A DNA stretch of 64,000 nucleotides from Cytophagaceae bacterium (GCA_947458545.1 CANGYH010000001.1:124001-188000), one strand, 5' to 3'. Counted from the first letter of the stretch, positions 49,565 through 59,358 are shown. Program-made: numbers and translations. The notes: generated by a model not told the origin, from the letters alone.

Positions 49565-51121
49565 TTGAGTAATGAACTAATCATCAGCTCGACGGAGAAA
49601 GGGGAACGCATCGCCCTGCTTCAAGACAAGAAGCTGCTCGAGTATCACCTCGACGGGCGGGAAGAGTTCAACGTAGGCGACGTGTACCTGGGCATTGTCC
49701 GCAAGGTCAATCCTGGGCTCAATGCCAGTTTTGTAGATATCGGCCACGAGAAAGAGGCTTTTCTGCACTACCCCGACCTGGGGCCGAGTGTACTGAGCCT
49801 TGCCAAGTGGAGCCGACTGGTGCGAGACGGCAAATGGACCAGCGACAGGCTGGAACATTTTGCCCTTGAGCCAGAGATTGACAAAGCCGGGAAAATCACC
49901 GACATCTTCCAAAAAGGTCAGCTGGTACCTGTCCAGATCGTTAAAGAGCCCATTTCTACCAAAGGCTACCGCCTTACGACGGAAATCTCTTTGCCGGGTC
50001 GGTTTCTGGTACTGGTTCCTTTTTCCAACAGCGTTTCAATCTCCAAAAAAATTGTGGACCGCGACGAACGCAAGCGGCTCCAGGGCCTGGTGCATGCCGT
50101 GCGGCCCAGCAATTTTGGTGTTATCATCCGCACCGTAGCAGAAGGTGCAGATTTAAACGAAATCCAGCGAGACCTTGAGTCTCTGGTTGAAAAATGGGAG
50201 GCAGCTACCGACTTGCTACGGTCTGCTCAGCCCAAGCAGCGCGTCTTGGGCGAAATGTCCAAGGCCTCGGCCTTGATGCGCGACTTGCTCAACGAGAGCT
50301 TTGACCGCATCTTGGTTGATACCAAAGATGCTTACCAAACGCTCCGCGAGTTTGTAAAACAGATTGCGCCCGACAGGCTAGAAATCGTCAAGCTGCACAA
50401 CGCTAAAACCAGCTTGTTTGAAACGGTCGGCGTGGAGAAGCAGCTCAAGATGCTCTTTGGCAAAACGGTGTCTTTGCCTTCCGGTGGTTACCTGGTGATA
50501 GAGCATACGGAGGCCATGCACGTGATTGACGTGAACTCTGGCTCTAGCACAGGCAAGGCCGGTGGAGACGACTACGAGGCCAACTCCTTTAAGGTGAACA
50601 TGGAGGCTGCCCGCGAGGTGGCACGTCAGTTGCGCCTGCGAGACATTGGCGGCATCGTCATTGTCGATTTTATCGACATGCGCAAGATGGACTACCGCCG
50701 CCAGCTCTTCGAGCTAATGGAGGAGGAGATGGCCGCCGACCGTGCCAAGCACACCGTGTTGCCGCTCTCTAAGTTTGGGTTGATGCAGATTACGCGCCAG
50801 CGGGTGCGGCCTGAGCTCAACATCCAAAACAGCGAGGTTTGCCCTACCTGCAATGGTACGGGCAAGATCCAGGCCTCTATTGCCGCCTCTGACATGCTAG
50901 AGCAAGCCGTTGATTTTGTGGTGGCCAAGCAAAACGAGCGCGGCGTATCCATAAGCCTGCATCCCTTTTTGTTTGCCTATTTTACCAAGGGGTTGCCCAG
51001 CAAGCAAATGCGGTGGTTCTTCAAATACAATACCTGGATTAAGCTGGAGCAAGACAGCAGCTTGGGATTGTCTGAGTTCAAGTTCCGCAATAAATCGGGC
51101 GAGCCTATCGTGCTGGCCTAG
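49565..51121 (+). CDS. rng: Ribonuclease G/E family protein
   Basis: 518 aa from TTG 49565 (MSNELIISSTEKGERIALLQ); upstream open sequence to 49403 is not conserved-looking. The S1 domain starts at about residue 38 (VGDVYLGIVRKVNPGLNASFVDIGHEKEAFLH). The catalytic core has HVIDVNSGS and GGIVIVDFIDMR, which supply the two Mg-binding Asp. The zinc-link is CPTCNGTG. It lacks the long C-terminal scaffold of RNase E, so it is the RNase G form. An endonuclease for rRNA processing and mRNA decay. A bidirectional terminator follows at 51144-51176. Confidence 0.95.
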   Translation: MSNELIISSTEKGERIALLQDKKLLEYHLDGREEFNVGDVYLGIVRKVNPGLNASFVDIGHEKEAFLHYPDLGPSVLSLAKWSRLVRDGKWTSDRLEHFALEPEIDKAGKITDIFQKGQLVPVQIVKEPISTKGYRLTTEISLPGRFLVLVPFSNSVSISKKIVDRDERKRLQGLVHAVRPSNFGVIIRTVAEGADLNEIQRDLESLVEKWEAATDLLRSAQPKQRVLGEMSKASALMRDLLNESFDRILVDTKDAYQTLREFVKQIAPDRLEIVKLHNAKTSLFETVGVEKQLKMLFGKTVSLPSGGYLVIEHTEAMHVIDVNSGSSTGKAGGDDYEANSFKVNMEAAREVARQLRLRDIGGIVIVDFIDMRKMDYRRQLFELMEEEMAADRAKHTVLPLSKFGLMQITRQRVRPELNIQNSEVCPTCNGTGKIQASIAASDMLEQAVDFVVAKQNERGVSISLHPFLFAYFTKGLPSKQMRWFFKYNTWIKLEQDSSLGLSEFKFRNKSGEPIVLA

Positions 51122-51143
51122 CCCGCTCAACCGGCCCATAATT

Positions 51144-51176
51144 AAAAGCCCCGGCGTTTTACACGTCGGGGCTTTT
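51144..51176. terminator. Bidirectional terminator between rng and the pullulanase gene
   Basis: AAAAGCCCCG at 51144-51153 and CGGGGCTTTT at 51167-51176, a 10-bp perfect stem bordered by A on one side and T on the other, placed between convergent genes. Confidence 0.8.
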
Positions 51177-51197
51177 GCTTTAGCGTATGTGAGGTTG

Positions 51198-53204
51198 TTA
51201 GTTCCCCTGGGTCAGAATTAGGGCCGAGCTGGCATCTATCGTCAAGGGGGCGCCGTTGGCAACCGTTAGGGTGCCCAGGCCAAGCTCGTTGATTTTGTCG
51301 CCTTTGAGGACGGTTTGGTAGGTGCCGGCAGGGAGGGGCACCTGGGTAGATGTGCGGTTGCCATTGAAGATGAGCGTGACGTCTCCCCAGCGGTCTCCAC
51401 CGGCGTGGCCTTTGATTTGGTAGGCAATGATACCTGCCGGGCTAGGCAAAAACTGCACATGTTGGGCGATGAGGGCTGCCGTTGGCAGGCGGAAGGCCGG
51501 GTGGTTGCGTCGCAACGATATCAATTGCTTGTAGAAGTTGAAAACGTCTTGATAGCGGGCTTTGCGGGCCCAGTCTAGCTGGTTGATGCTGTCGGGCTTG
51601 TTGTAGCTGTTGGAGATGCCCTGCTTGGTGCGCAGAAACTCGTCGCCAATGGGTAGGAAGGGCACCCCCTGGCTGGTAAAGACGATGGTGTTGCAGAGCA
51701 AGTCTATGGCGCGGCGCTCGGCTTCGGTAGTGTTGGGAAGGCTGGCGGCCAGCTTGTCCCAAAGGACCATGTCGTCGTGGCAGGCAACGTAGTTGATGCA
51801 CTGGCCAGGCGTTGAAGCCCACGGGGCCTGGCTGTAGTTGACCTTCTTATAGTCTAGCTGAGGGTGCTGGCAGGCAGCCACGATGCCGAACTTCAGGCTC
51901 TCTTCCAGGCCGGGCTTGCCGCCTGCAAAGCCGGTCTCTTCGTGCCGGGCAAAGTGGCCTTTGATGCCGTCGCGCATTTCGTCGCAGAAAGCCGCCACGC
52001 GGTCTAGCTGGTGGGTATTGGCTTTGAGGGCGCGCTTTTGGTAGGGGTAGGGGCTATTGCCGGCCGTCCAACCCTCGCCATAGACAAAGATGTTGGGGCT
52101 GATTTTGTCAAGCGCGGTGCTGACGGCCCGCATTGTCTCTAGGTCGAGGATGCCCATCAGGTCGAAACGGAAACCATCTACGTGGTAGGTCTTGGCCCAG
52201 TAGGCCACGGATTCTACGATGAGCTTGCGCACCATAGGTCGGTCTGAGGCCACCTCGTTGCCGCAGCCGCTGGCATCGGAGAAGCCACCCTTGGCATTTT
52301 GACGGTAATAGTAGCCCGGCACCAGTTGCTCGAAGGCGCTGCGCCCAGCGTCGAAGGTATGGTTATAGACGACGTCTAGCACAAGCCCGAGGCCCTTGCC
52401 GTGTAATGCCTGCACCATCTGCTTGAACTCTTTGATGCGTACTGCGGGCTGGGCGGCCTGTGTGGCATAGCTGCCCTCGGGCACGGTGTAGTTGAGCGGA
52501 TCGTACCCCCAGTTGAACTGGGGCTTCTGGGGCTGTGTCTCGTCTACAGAGGCATAGTCGTTGGTGGGCAGCAGGTGGACGTGGGTGATGCCAAGCTCTG
52601 CGAGGTGATCGAGGCCGGTGCTAACACCCTGGGGCCCGCGGGTGCCTTCTTCTGTTAGGCCCAGGTACTTGCCTTTGTTTTTGATGCCTGAAGCCGGGTG
52701 CATAGAAAGGTCTCGCACATGCAGCTCGCCGATGATGATATCTGTAAACTGGGCAGGGGTCGGGCGCTTATCTGCCAGCCAGCCTTGCGGGTTGATCTGG
52801 TCTGGATCTACAAAAGCGGCCCGCTGGCCATTGGCGCCTACGGCATGGGCGTATGGCTCGGCTACTTCGGCCATCTTTTTACCGCTGATGGTGGCTTGCA
52901 CGGTGTAAAAGCCAGACGTGGCCGCTGGTAGCGTAGCTACCCAGGTGCCGCCGTCTGCCTTTTGCATGGCTATGGTTTTTTGGGGCTTGCCTCCCAGGCC
53001 TGTTTCATAAATATGTAAGGCCAGTGCCTCTGCCGTTGGTGCCCACACACGTACACGCGCCTGGCCAGCCTGGTAGGTTAGGCCGAGGTCGTTGCCGTTA
53101 TAGGCTGGGTATTGCGCAAAGGTCGAATCTTGCTGGGCGCGTATAGGGCTGCGGGCAAGCATCGTCATGATTAGGCAAAAAACCATGGCCGCCTTGCCAG
53201 CCAT
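51198..53204 (-). CDS. pulA: Type I pullulanase (GH13 debranching enzyme), exported
   Basis: 668 aa from ATG at 53204 (MAGKAAMVFCLIMTMLARSP gives a signal peptide); the frame is open 82 codons further but overlaps the LytTR gene. A CBM48-like domain at about 35-120 (VRVWAPTAEALALHIYE) precedes the GH13 barrel. GH13 motifs: LDVVYNHTF, DGFRFDLMG (nucleophile Asp), VYGEGW (acid/base Glu) and NYVACHDDMVLWDK (third Asp, with HDD where many enzymes have HDN). FNWGYDP corresponds to the pullulanase YNWGYDP signature. It hydrolyses alpha-1,6 bonds in pullulan, amylopectin or glycogen, in periplasm or outside. Confidence 0.92.
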   Translation of the reverse strand: MAGKAAMVFCLIMTMLARSPIRAQQDSTFAQYPAYNGNDLGLTYQAGQARVRVWAPTAEALALHIYETGLGGKPQKTIAMQKADGGTWVATLPAATSGFYTVQATISGKKMAEVAEPYAHAVGANGQRAAFVDPDQINPQGWLADKRPTPAQFTDIIIGELHVRDLSMHPASGIKNKGKYLGLTEEGTRGPQGVSTGLDHLAELGITHVHLLPTNDYASVDETQPQKPQFNWGYDPLNYTVPEGSYATQAAQPAVRIKEFKQMVQALHGKGLGLVLDVVYNHTFDAGRSAFEQLVPGYYYRQNAKGGFSDASGCGNEVASDRPMVRKLIVESVAYWAKTYHVDGFRFDLMGILDLETMRAVSTALDKISPNIFVYGEGWTAGNSPYPYQKRALKANTHQLDRVAAFCDEMRDGIKGHFARHEETGFAGGKPGLEESLKFGIVAACQHPQLDYKKVNYSQAPWASTPGQCINYVACHDDMVLWDKLAASLPNTTEAERRAIDLLCNTIVFTSQGVPFLPIGDEFLRTKQGISNSYNKPDSINQLDWARKARYQDVFNFYKQLISLRRNHPAFRLPTAALIAQHVQFLPSPAGIIAYQIKGHAGGDRWGDVTLIFNGNRTSTQVPLPAGTYQTVLKGDKINELGLGTLTVANGAPLTIDASSALILTQGN

Positions 53205-53352
53205 GTACTTAGGAGAGGAGGTAAACACCAAAAAAGGGTATTGTAGGGGTGGAAAGAGAGGCGAAATTGGGCTTGCCTGTAAACGCACAGAGGCCCGGCA
53301 ATCTTGCAGAGCCTCTGGCTGGGTTTTGCCCGGCGGGTATGGTGCGGGCAGG

Positions 53353-54084
53353 TTAGCCGCGCTGTTTTTTGATTCTGTCGTAAAACTCGTCTTGATAACT
53401 TTTAGAGACGGGTACCTTTTTGCCCCCGATAGCCACTTGATGCTCGGCAATGGCCTGCACCTTTTCTACGTTGGCGATGTAGCTGCGGTGGATGCGCATA
53501 AATCCGAAGGCCTCTAGTTTGTCTTGCATGGCCTTCATGGTGCTGTGGACGATATGCTTGGGCCCTTGCTCCATGACGAGGACGACGTAGTCTGACAAGG
53601 CCTCTATGTAGAGGATTTCGTCTGTTCGTACACGGACGAACTTGTTGCTTGTTTTGAAGAAGAACTCTTTGCTTTTGGTTTGCTCTCCTGCCCGTTGCTC
53701 TTGCTTGAGCGAGCGGCGAGCGCGGTCTATGCTGGCTTTAAAACGCTCTTGGTTGAGGGGTTTTATGAGGTAGTCGAACGCCTCTAGCTCAAAGGCCTCT
53801 ACCGCAAACTCCCGCTCGCCCGTGGTTAGGATGGTGCGCAGTCGCAGCCCCTCTGGCAGGCGCTTGAGCACGTCCATACCACTTAGGCCAGGCATTTGAA
53901 TGTCCAAGAACAAGAGTTGAATGTCTGGTTGGTTGTCCAGGTAGTCTAGCGCTTTTTGGCCTGAGTCTAAACTCTCGGTTAAGACCAAGTCTTCTTCCTG
54001 CTGAATAAACTGGGCCAGCAACATCCGGCTGGCCAGGTCGTCATCAACAACGAGGCAGTTGAGCGAAGCAAGGGCAGATTCCAA
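53353..54084 (-). CDS. LytTR-family response regulator
   Basis: 243 aa starting at TTG 54084 (MESALASLNCLVVDDDLASR). The receiver domain spans 8-125, with phospho-acceptor Asp61 in LFLDIQMPG, acidic pocket VVDDD, and KPLNQERF with the conserved Lys. The LytTR DNA-binding domain spans about 140-240 (FFFKTSNKFVRVRTDEILYIEALSDY, MRIHRSYIANVEKVQAI, PVSKSYQDEFYDRI). No sensor kinase is adjacent, so it is an orphan here; in this phylum the partner is usually a LytS/YpdA-type kinase elsewhere. Targets unknown. Confidence 0.93.
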   Translation of the reverse strand: MESALASLNCLVVDDDLASRMLLAQFIQQEEDLVLTESLDSGQKALDYLDNQPDIQLLFLDIQMPGLSGMDVLKRLPEGLRLRTILTTGEREFAVEAFELEAFDYLIKPLNQERFKASIDRARRSLKQEQRAGEQTKSKEFFFKTSNKFVRVRTDEILYIEALSDYVVLVMEQGPKHIVHSTMKAMQDKLEAFGFMRIHRSYIANVEKVQAIAEHQVAIGGKKVPVSKSYQDEFYDRIKKQRG

Positions 54085-54167
54085 AGGGGGAAAAGTTTGG
54101 ATTGGGAGTAGGCTATGAATAGGGCATCGGGGCCGGATGGCAAATTACTGCATACCGGCCACTATTG

Positions 54168-55538
54168 CTACTTAAGCACCCCCTGCAGATAGCCGACCAG
54201 TAAGGCTTGTGCTATGGCAGTCTGCTGGCCAGAGGCCAGGTCTTTATGCATTACCTGCCCAGCGGCGTGCTCTTCAGATCCTAGCAGCAAGGCATGGCCG
54301 ATGCCGAGCTTGTCGGCATAGCCCAGTTGCTTTTTGAGCTTGGCTGCCTCGGGATACACCTCGGCGGCGATGCCTGCCTGGCGCAGAGATGCGGTAATGC
54401 GGGCGGCGTCGGGCAGGCCTTCTGCATCAAGGGCGCAGACGAGTACCTGGGTATCGGCCGCGCGCACAGTGCCGAAGAGGTTGAGCTCCTCGAGCACGTC
54501 GCAGATGCGATCTATACCAAAGCTTACGCCCACGCCCGGCACATCTGGCACACCGAAGACAGCCGTAAGGTTGTCGTAGCGGCCCCCACCTGCGATGGAG
54601 CCGATGGACACACCGAGTGCCTTGACCTCGATGATAGCCCCGGTGTAGTAGTCGAGCCCACGGGCCAGGGTGGGGTCAAACTCAAGCACCTCTGCCGGTA
54701 CGCCCTGGGCCTGGGCAAAGGCTAAAATCTGCTCTAGTTCTTGCCTACCCTCAGCAGCTAAGGGAGCAGTGCCCAGCCATTGCATGAGGGGGTCAAGGGC
54801 CTCAAAGCCTGCGATGGGCGCGTCTAGCAGTGGGGCAAGCTCGGCAATGGCACTCTGGCTAAATCCCCGGCTGGCCAACTCTTGCTCTACACCTGCCCGG
54901 CCAATCTTGTCTAGCTTGTCTATGGCGGTGGTCAGGTCTAACATCTGGCCGGCGGCGCCGAGCTTGCTGGCCATGGCAGCCAGCAGTTTGCGGCTGTTGA
55001 GCTTGAGCCGGACGTTGTTTTGCAGGCCCAGGCTGGCAAAAACCAGGTATAGCAATGCCAGCAGCTCGCCCTCGCACACCAGGCTTTGGGTGCCGACGAT
55101 GTCGGCATCGCACTGGTAGAACTCGCGGTAGCGGCCTTTCTGGGGGCGGTCTGCCCGCCAGACGGGCTGCATCTGGTATCGGCGGAAGGGAAGCGTGAGG
55201 CTGCCCTTGTTCATAGCCACGTAGCGGGCAAAGGGCACCGTAAGGTCGTAGCGCAGGGCGCGCTCGCAGATCTTGGCCGCTACCGAGCCAGGGCTGGCGT
55301 GCAGGTCTTCGCCTTGCAATGACTCTAAGAAGTTGCCCGAGTTTAGGATTTTGTAGATGAGACGGTCTCCCTCTTCGCCATACTTACCGGTGAGGACGGA
55401 GAGATTCTCCATGGCAGGGGTCTCTAGCGGTTGGAAGCCAAACAGCCTGAAGTGGTGACGGATGGTGTCGAATACGCGCTGGCGCCGGGCCATCTGTGCG
55501 GGGCCGAAATCGCGCGTGCCTTTGGGGATGCTGACCAT
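54168..55538 (-). CDS. hisS: Histidyl-tRNA synthetase
   Basis: 456 aa class II synthetase. Starts MVSIPKGTRDFGPAQMARR. Motif 2 appears in LTVPFARYVAMN and FRRYQMQPVWRADRPQKGRYR, the histidine-specific loops as ARGLDYYTGAIIEV, and motif 3 as GGGRYDNLTAVFG with GVSFGIDRI. The C-terminal anticodon-binding domain begins at about 355 (VLVCALDAEGLPDAARI). Complete. On the minus strand between scoA (63 nt upstream) and the LytTR regulator (83 nt downstream). A CTAACT-A-AGTTAG palindrome lies at 55573-55585 in the gap to scoA. Confidence 0.96.
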   Translation of the reverse strand: MVSIPKGTRDFGPAQMARRQRVFDTIRHHFRLFGFQPLETPAMENLSVLTGKYGEEGDRLIYKILNSGNFLESLQGEDLHASPGSVAAKICERALRYDLTVPFARYVAMNKGSLTLPFRRYQMQPVWRADRPQKGRYREFYQCDADIVGTQSLVCEGELLALLYLVFASLGLQNNVRLKLNSRKLLAAMASKLGAAGQMLDLTTAIDKLDKIGRAGVEQELASRGFSQSAIAELAPLLDAPIAGFEALDPLMQWLGTAPLAAEGRQELEQILAFAQAQGVPAEVLEFDPTLARGLDYYTGAIIEVKALGVSIGSIAGGGRYDNLTAVFGVPDVPGVGVSFGIDRICDVLEELNLFGTVRAADTQVLVCALDAEGLPDAARITASLRQAGIAAEVYPEAAKLKKQLGYADKLGIGHALLLGSEEHAAGQVMHKDLASGQQTAIAQALLVGYLQGVLK

Positions 55539-55601
55539 GGAGGAGAAGAGACGCTACAAATGGCGCCCTTTGCTAACTAAGTTAGTAAATAATGGGTGGC
55601 C

Positions 55602-56306
55602 TTAGGCTGCCATCTGCCGCACGGTCCGCTGCTCGATGCGCTTCTCGTAGGCCTGGCCTTGGAAGATGTGCTGCACGTAGATGCCCGGGGTGTGGATTTG
55701 GTTGGGGTCTAGCGTGCCGGCAGGGACGAGCTCTTCTACCTCTGCGATGGTGATTTTGCCTGCGGCGGCCATCATGGGGTTGAAGTTGCGCGCTGTACCC
55801 TTATAAATCAGGTTTCCAAGGGTGTCGCCCTTCCAGGCTTTGACCAGAGAATAGTCGGCCCTCAGCCAACTTTCGAGCAGGTGTGGTTTGCCGTCGAAGA
55901 CGCGGACTTCTTTGTCGCCTTGTACCTCGGTGCCATAGCCTGCGGGTGTGAAGAAGGCCGGAATGCCAGCCCCACCGGCGCGGATACGTTCGGCCAGGGT
56001 GCCTTGGGGGATCAGCTCCACCTCTAGCTCGCCGCTGAGTAGCTGACGCTCAAACTCGGCATTTTCTCCCACGTAGCTGCTGATCATTTTGCGCACCTGC
56101 CGTGTTTTGAGCAGCAAGCCAATGCCGAAGTCATCTACACCGGCGTTGTTACTGATGCAGGTAAGGCCCTTGGTACCCGCCTTAAGCAGGGCAGAGATGG
56201 CGTTTTCTGGAATGCCACAAAGGCCAAACCCACCCAGCATAAGGGTAGCCCCGTCTGGGATGTGGCGGATTACCTCGATGGGATCTTGGATGACCTTTGT
56301 TTTCAT
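55602..56306 (-). CDS. scoA: 3-oxoacid CoA-transferase subunit A
   Basis: 234 aa from ATG at 56306; an open extension to 56522 overlaps the divergent gene. Alpha subunit of the succinyl-CoA:3-ketoacid CoA-transferase type: [76 protein letters not shown] and [15 protein letters not shown] are all characteristic. It needs a beta subunit (ScoB) carrying the catalytic Glu. That gene normally follows but is not here; hisS does instead. Predicted to move CoA between succinyl-CoA and acetoacetate. The leader contains an AGCCCC...GGGGCT hairpin. Confidence 0.93.
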   Translation of the reverse strand: MKTKVIQDPIEVIRHIPDGATLMLGGFGLCGIPENAISALLKAGTKGLTCISNNAGVDDFGIGLLLKTRQVRKMISSYVGENAEFERQLLSGELEVELIPQGTLAERIRAGGAGIPAFFTPAGYGTEVQGDKEVRVFDGKPHLLESWLRADYSLVKAWKGDTLGNLIYKGTARNFNPMMAAAGKITIAEVEELVPAGTLDPNQIHTPGIYVQHIFQGQAYEKRIEQRTVRQMAA

Positions 56307-56346
56307 AGGGTGCAATTGCAGAAGCAGCCCCCAGTTTGGGGCTGGG

Positions 56347-56354
56347 CAAAGATA
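56347..56354 (-). promoter_or_regulatory. -7 box of scoA
   Basis: TATCTTTG on the minus strand (perfect TAnnTTTG), 40 nt before the scoA ATG. A TTG at proper distance was not found. Confidence 0.45.
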
Positions 56355-56366
56355 AAACGGCAGCGC

Positions 56367-56398
56367 TTGCGCTGCTAAGGCACACAGGCCTAACTTGC
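56367..56398 (+). promoter_or_regulatory. Promoter of the DUF2520 gene
   Basis: TTG at 56367-56369, 21-nt spacer, TAACTTGC (one or two mismatches from TAnnTTTG) at 56391-56398, ending 9 nt before the ATG at 56408. Back-to-back with the scoA promoter. Confidence 0.45.
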
Positions 56399-56407
56399 CC
56401 GGCAGAT

Positions 56408-57184
56408 ATGCAGTATCTACGCATCGGTATTGTGGGCGCGGGCAACCTGGGTAGCCATTTGGCCAAAGCCGCAGAAGAAGCCGGCCACCAGGTGGTGGTG
56501 GTTTATTCTCGCACGGCAGCAAATGCCGAGGCCTTGGCCGCAGCCTTGTTTGATGCCGTGCCTACCGACGTACCAGACCTGACCGACTTTGAACTAGACA
56601 TAGCCCTAGCCTGTGTAACCGATGATGCCTTGCCCGCCTTGGCCGAGACCATTCGCTTGCCCGAGGGGTGTTTGCTGGCGCACTCGTCAGGATCTCGGGC
56701 TTTGGCAGAAATTTCGGCCTATCCCGGCCCTAAGGCGGTATTTTATCCTTTGCAGACCTTCTCTCGGCAAAAGCCGGTACGCTTTGAGGGTGTGCCACTG
56801 TGCATTGAGGCTGATTCTGAAGAGGCCGAAGAACTCGTTTATGCGCTGGCCATCAGCCTGAGTAAGGAGATTTTTTGGATGAGCCACCCGCAGCGGCTAG
56901 CCGTGCATGTGGCAGCCGTGTTTGCTTGCAACTTTACCAACCACATGCTGGCGCTTGCCAACCAAATTGCTGAAGGCGAAGCCATCCAGTTTAAGCTACT
57001 GCGCCCGCTTATCAAAGAAACCGTAGAAAAGGCGTTAATCATGGGCCCGGAGGCAGCCCAAACCGGCCCTGCCATCCGTGGGGATGAAGCCACCATGGCC
57101 CTGCACAAGCGGTACCTGGGCGATCATATAGACTTGCACCGGCTCTACGAGCTTATCAGCCGAAGCATTCAGGAGAATGGGTAG
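56408..57184 (+). CDS. Rossmann-fold DUF2520-domain protein
   Basis: 258 aa. The N-terminal NAD(P)-binding Rossmann domain begins [27 protein letters not shown] with the GxGNLG dinucleotide loop. A short bridge ([15 protein letters not shown]) leads to the helical DUF2520 domain (about 125-255; [37 protein letters not shown]). The layout is that of 6-phosphogluconate/pyrroline-5-carboxylate reductase-like enzymes, but no reaction has been assigned to this family to my knowledge. Cytoplasmic. The two-domain oxidoreductase gene follows 50 nt downstream. Confidence 0.9.
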   Translation: MQYLRIGIVGAGNLGSHLAKAAEEAGHQVVVVYSRTAANAEALAAALFDAVPTDVPDLTDFELDIALACVTDDALPALAETIRLPEGCLLAHSSGSRALAEISAYPGPKAVFYPLQTFSRQKPVRFEGVPLCIEADSEEAEELVYALAISLSKEIFWMSHPQRLAVHVAAVFACNFTNHMLALANQIAEGEAIQFKLLRPLIKETVEKALIMGPEAAQTGPAIRGDEATMALHKRYLGDHIDLHRLYELISRSIQENG

Positions 57185-57234
57185 AGCCGGGCAGGGCCAG
57201 AGAGGCGCCCTTTAGCTGCCAACTTTGTTGCAGC

Positions 57235-59358
57235 ATGCGGCAAATCATTCAGTCTTTCAAAACCGGCGAAACCATTTTAGAGCAAGTGCCGGCCCCACAG
57301 GCAGGCCCTGGGCAGGTATTGATTCAAACCAGTGTTTCGCTGGTGTCTTTGGGGACGGAGCGGATGCTGGTGGAGTTTGGCAAGGGTAGCCTGCTAGCCA
57401 AGGCACGTGCCCAGCCCGACAAGGTGCGGCAGGTACTAGAAAAAATTCAGTCTGAAGGCCTGCTGCCTACGCTAGAGGCCGTCTTTAATAAGCTGGAGCA
57501 GCCCATCCCCCTTGGCTATTGCAACGTCGGGCGGGTGATTGCGGTAGGTGCCGGAGTGGCAGACTTTGCCATCGGAGATAGGGTAGCCAGCAATGGCCCG
57601 CATGCCGAGTTTGTGGCTGTGCCCCACAGGCTTTGCGCCAAAATTCCAGACAGTGTGTCTGACCAGCAGGCCGCTTTTACCGTTATCGGCAGCATCGGTT
57701 TGCAGGGCATCAGGCTGTTGGCCCCCACCCTGGGCGAAACCGTTACCGTATCTGGCCTGGGGCTGATTGGGCTTCTGGCGGCGCAGTTGCTGAAAGCCAG
57801 CGGTTGCCGCGTGCTGGGTTTTGATTTTGATGCGGGCAAGGTGGATCTGGCCCGTAGCTTTGGCATTGAGGCCATTGACCTCTCTGGCGGGCAAGACCCC
57901 GTGGCCTATGCCTTGGCCGCTACAGGCGGCATCGGGGTAGATGGCGTTTTGGTGACGGCCTCTGCCAAGGGCGACGAGCTGATGAGCCAGGCGGCACGGC
58001 AATGCCGCAAACGCGGGCGCATTGTGCTGGTAGGTGTTACGGGCCTTGGCCTGAGCCGGGCCGAGTTCTACGAAAAGGAGCTCACCTTCCAGGTGTCTTG
58101 CAGCTATGGCCCGGGCCGCTACGACGACGACTATGAGCAAAAGGGGCACGATTATCCCATTGGCTTTGTCCGCTGGACGGAGCAGCGCAACTTCGAGGCG
58201 GTGCTTCAGGCCGTTGCCACGAGTGCTTTGCAGGTAGATCCACTCGTTACAGAGCAAGTGCCGTTAGACGACTATCAGCAGATTTACGGCCAGATTGGCC
58301 AGAGCCGGTCTGTAGCCAGCCTGTTGATCTATCCGGCAGAGCCTAATGCAAAGCCTGCCACCAGTGTAACGGCAACGGTGCAGGCCTTTGCCCCCGCCGA
58401 GCCCCTGCTTGGCATATTGGGTGCCGGCAATTTTACCAAAGCCACCATGCTGCCCGCCTTGCAAGGCAGTGGTGCAGCCATTAAGTACATAGCCTCTGCC
58501 GGTGGTGTGTCTGGTACGTTTTTGGCCAAGAAGTGGAAGATTGCCCAAAGCACCACCCGCTACCAGGATATGCTGGAGGATCCGGACGTGGCTATGGTCA
58601 TCATCACCACGCGCCACAATGCCCATGCCCGCCAAACCATAGAGGCGTTGCGTGCGGGCAAACACGTCTTTGTAGAAAAGCCCTTGGCGCTGACCTACGA
58701 CGAGCTTGAGCAAGTGGCTGCCGCACATGCGGCCAACCCGGCCTTGAGCGTAACCGTGGGCTACAACCGGAGGTTTGCCCCACACGTGCAGCGGATGCGC
58801 AAGCTGCTGGGGGATAATCCTGGCCCGATGAACCTGGTGCTGACGATGAACGCTGGCTTTATACCAGCCAACCACTGGGTGCACGACCCTGCCGTTGGCG
58901 GCGGACGGTTGGTAGGGGAGGCATGCCACTTTTTAGACCTGGCCGCCTACCTGGCGCAGAGCCCCATAGTGGCTGTATGTGCCAACAGCCTGGGCCAGCA
59001 TGCAGATGCACGTACAGACAATGCCAGCATTTTGGTGCGGTTTGCCAGCGGAGCGCAGGCTGTGGTGAACTACCTGAGCAACGGCAGCAAAGCCTATAGC
59101 AAAGAGCGGGTAGAGGTGTACCACCAGGGCCGGACGCTGGTGCTTGATAACTTCCGAACGCTCAAGGGCTTTGGGTACAAATCGGCAGATATGTCAACCA
59201 GGCTGGATAAAGGCCATAAGGCTCAATTTGTAGCGATGGTAGAGCGCCTTCGGCAGGGTGGGGCACCACTGATAGGCTTTGAGGAGCTGTACAACATCTC
59301 TAAGGCGACGATTGCCGTGCTAGAGAGCCTGCAAACAGGCAGCTGGGTAACTGTTTAG
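57235..59358 (+). CDS. Two-domain oxidoreductase: zinc-type alcohol dehydrogenase fused to Gfo/Idh/MocA
   Basis: 707 aa. Residues 1-370 are a medium-chain dehydrogenase/reductase: PLGYCNVGRVIAVGAGVADFAIGDRVAS, VSGLGLIGLLAAQLLKASGCRVLGFDFD (Rossmann). The usual catalytic Cys/His zinc ligands are not evident near residues 35-60 (SLVSLGTER), so zinc may be absent. Residues 385-705 are a Gfo/Idh/MocA oxidoreductase: LGILGAGNFTKATMLPALQ, TRHNAHARQTIEALRAGKHVFVEKPLAL (EKP motif), VGYNRRFAPH. Such fusions occur in polysaccharide gene clusters, acting on nucleotide sugars; here the O-antigen-ligase-like gene is the next neighbour. A CAACTTTG box ends 7 nt before the ATG. Confidence 0.9.
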   Translation: MRQIIQSFKTGETILEQVPAPQAGPGQVLIQTSVSLVSLGTERMLVEFGKGSLLAKARAQPDKVRQVLEKIQSEGLLPTLEAVFNKLEQPIPLGYCNVGRVIAVGAGVADFAIGDRVASNGPHAEFVAVPHRLCAKIPDSVSDQQAAFTVIGSIGLQGIRLLAPTLGETVTVSGLGLIGLLAAQLLKASGCRVLGFDFDAGKVDLARSFGIEAIDLSGGQDPVAYALAATGGIGVDGVLVTASAKGDELMSQAARQCRKRGRIVLVGVTGLGLSRAEFYEKELTFQVSCSYGPGRYDDDYEQKGHDYPIGFVRWTEQRNFEAVLQAVATSALQVDPLVTEQVPLDDYQQIYGQIGQSRSVASLLIYPAEPNAKPATSVTATVQAFAPAEPLLGILGAGNFTKATMLPALQGSGAAIKYIASAGGVSGTFLAKKWKIAQSTTRYQDMLEDPDVAMVIITTRHNAHARQTIEALRAGKHVFVEKPLALTYDELEQVAAAHAANPALSVTVGYNRRFAPHVQRMRKLLGDNPGPMNLVLTMNAGFIPANHWVHDPAVGGGRLVGEACHFLDLAAYLAQSPIVAVCANSLGQHADARTDNASILVRFASGAQAVVNYLSNGSKAYSKERVEVYHQGRTLVLDNFRTLKGFGYKSADMSTRLDKGHKAQFVAMVERLRQGGAPLIGFEELYNISKATIAVLESLQTGSWVTV

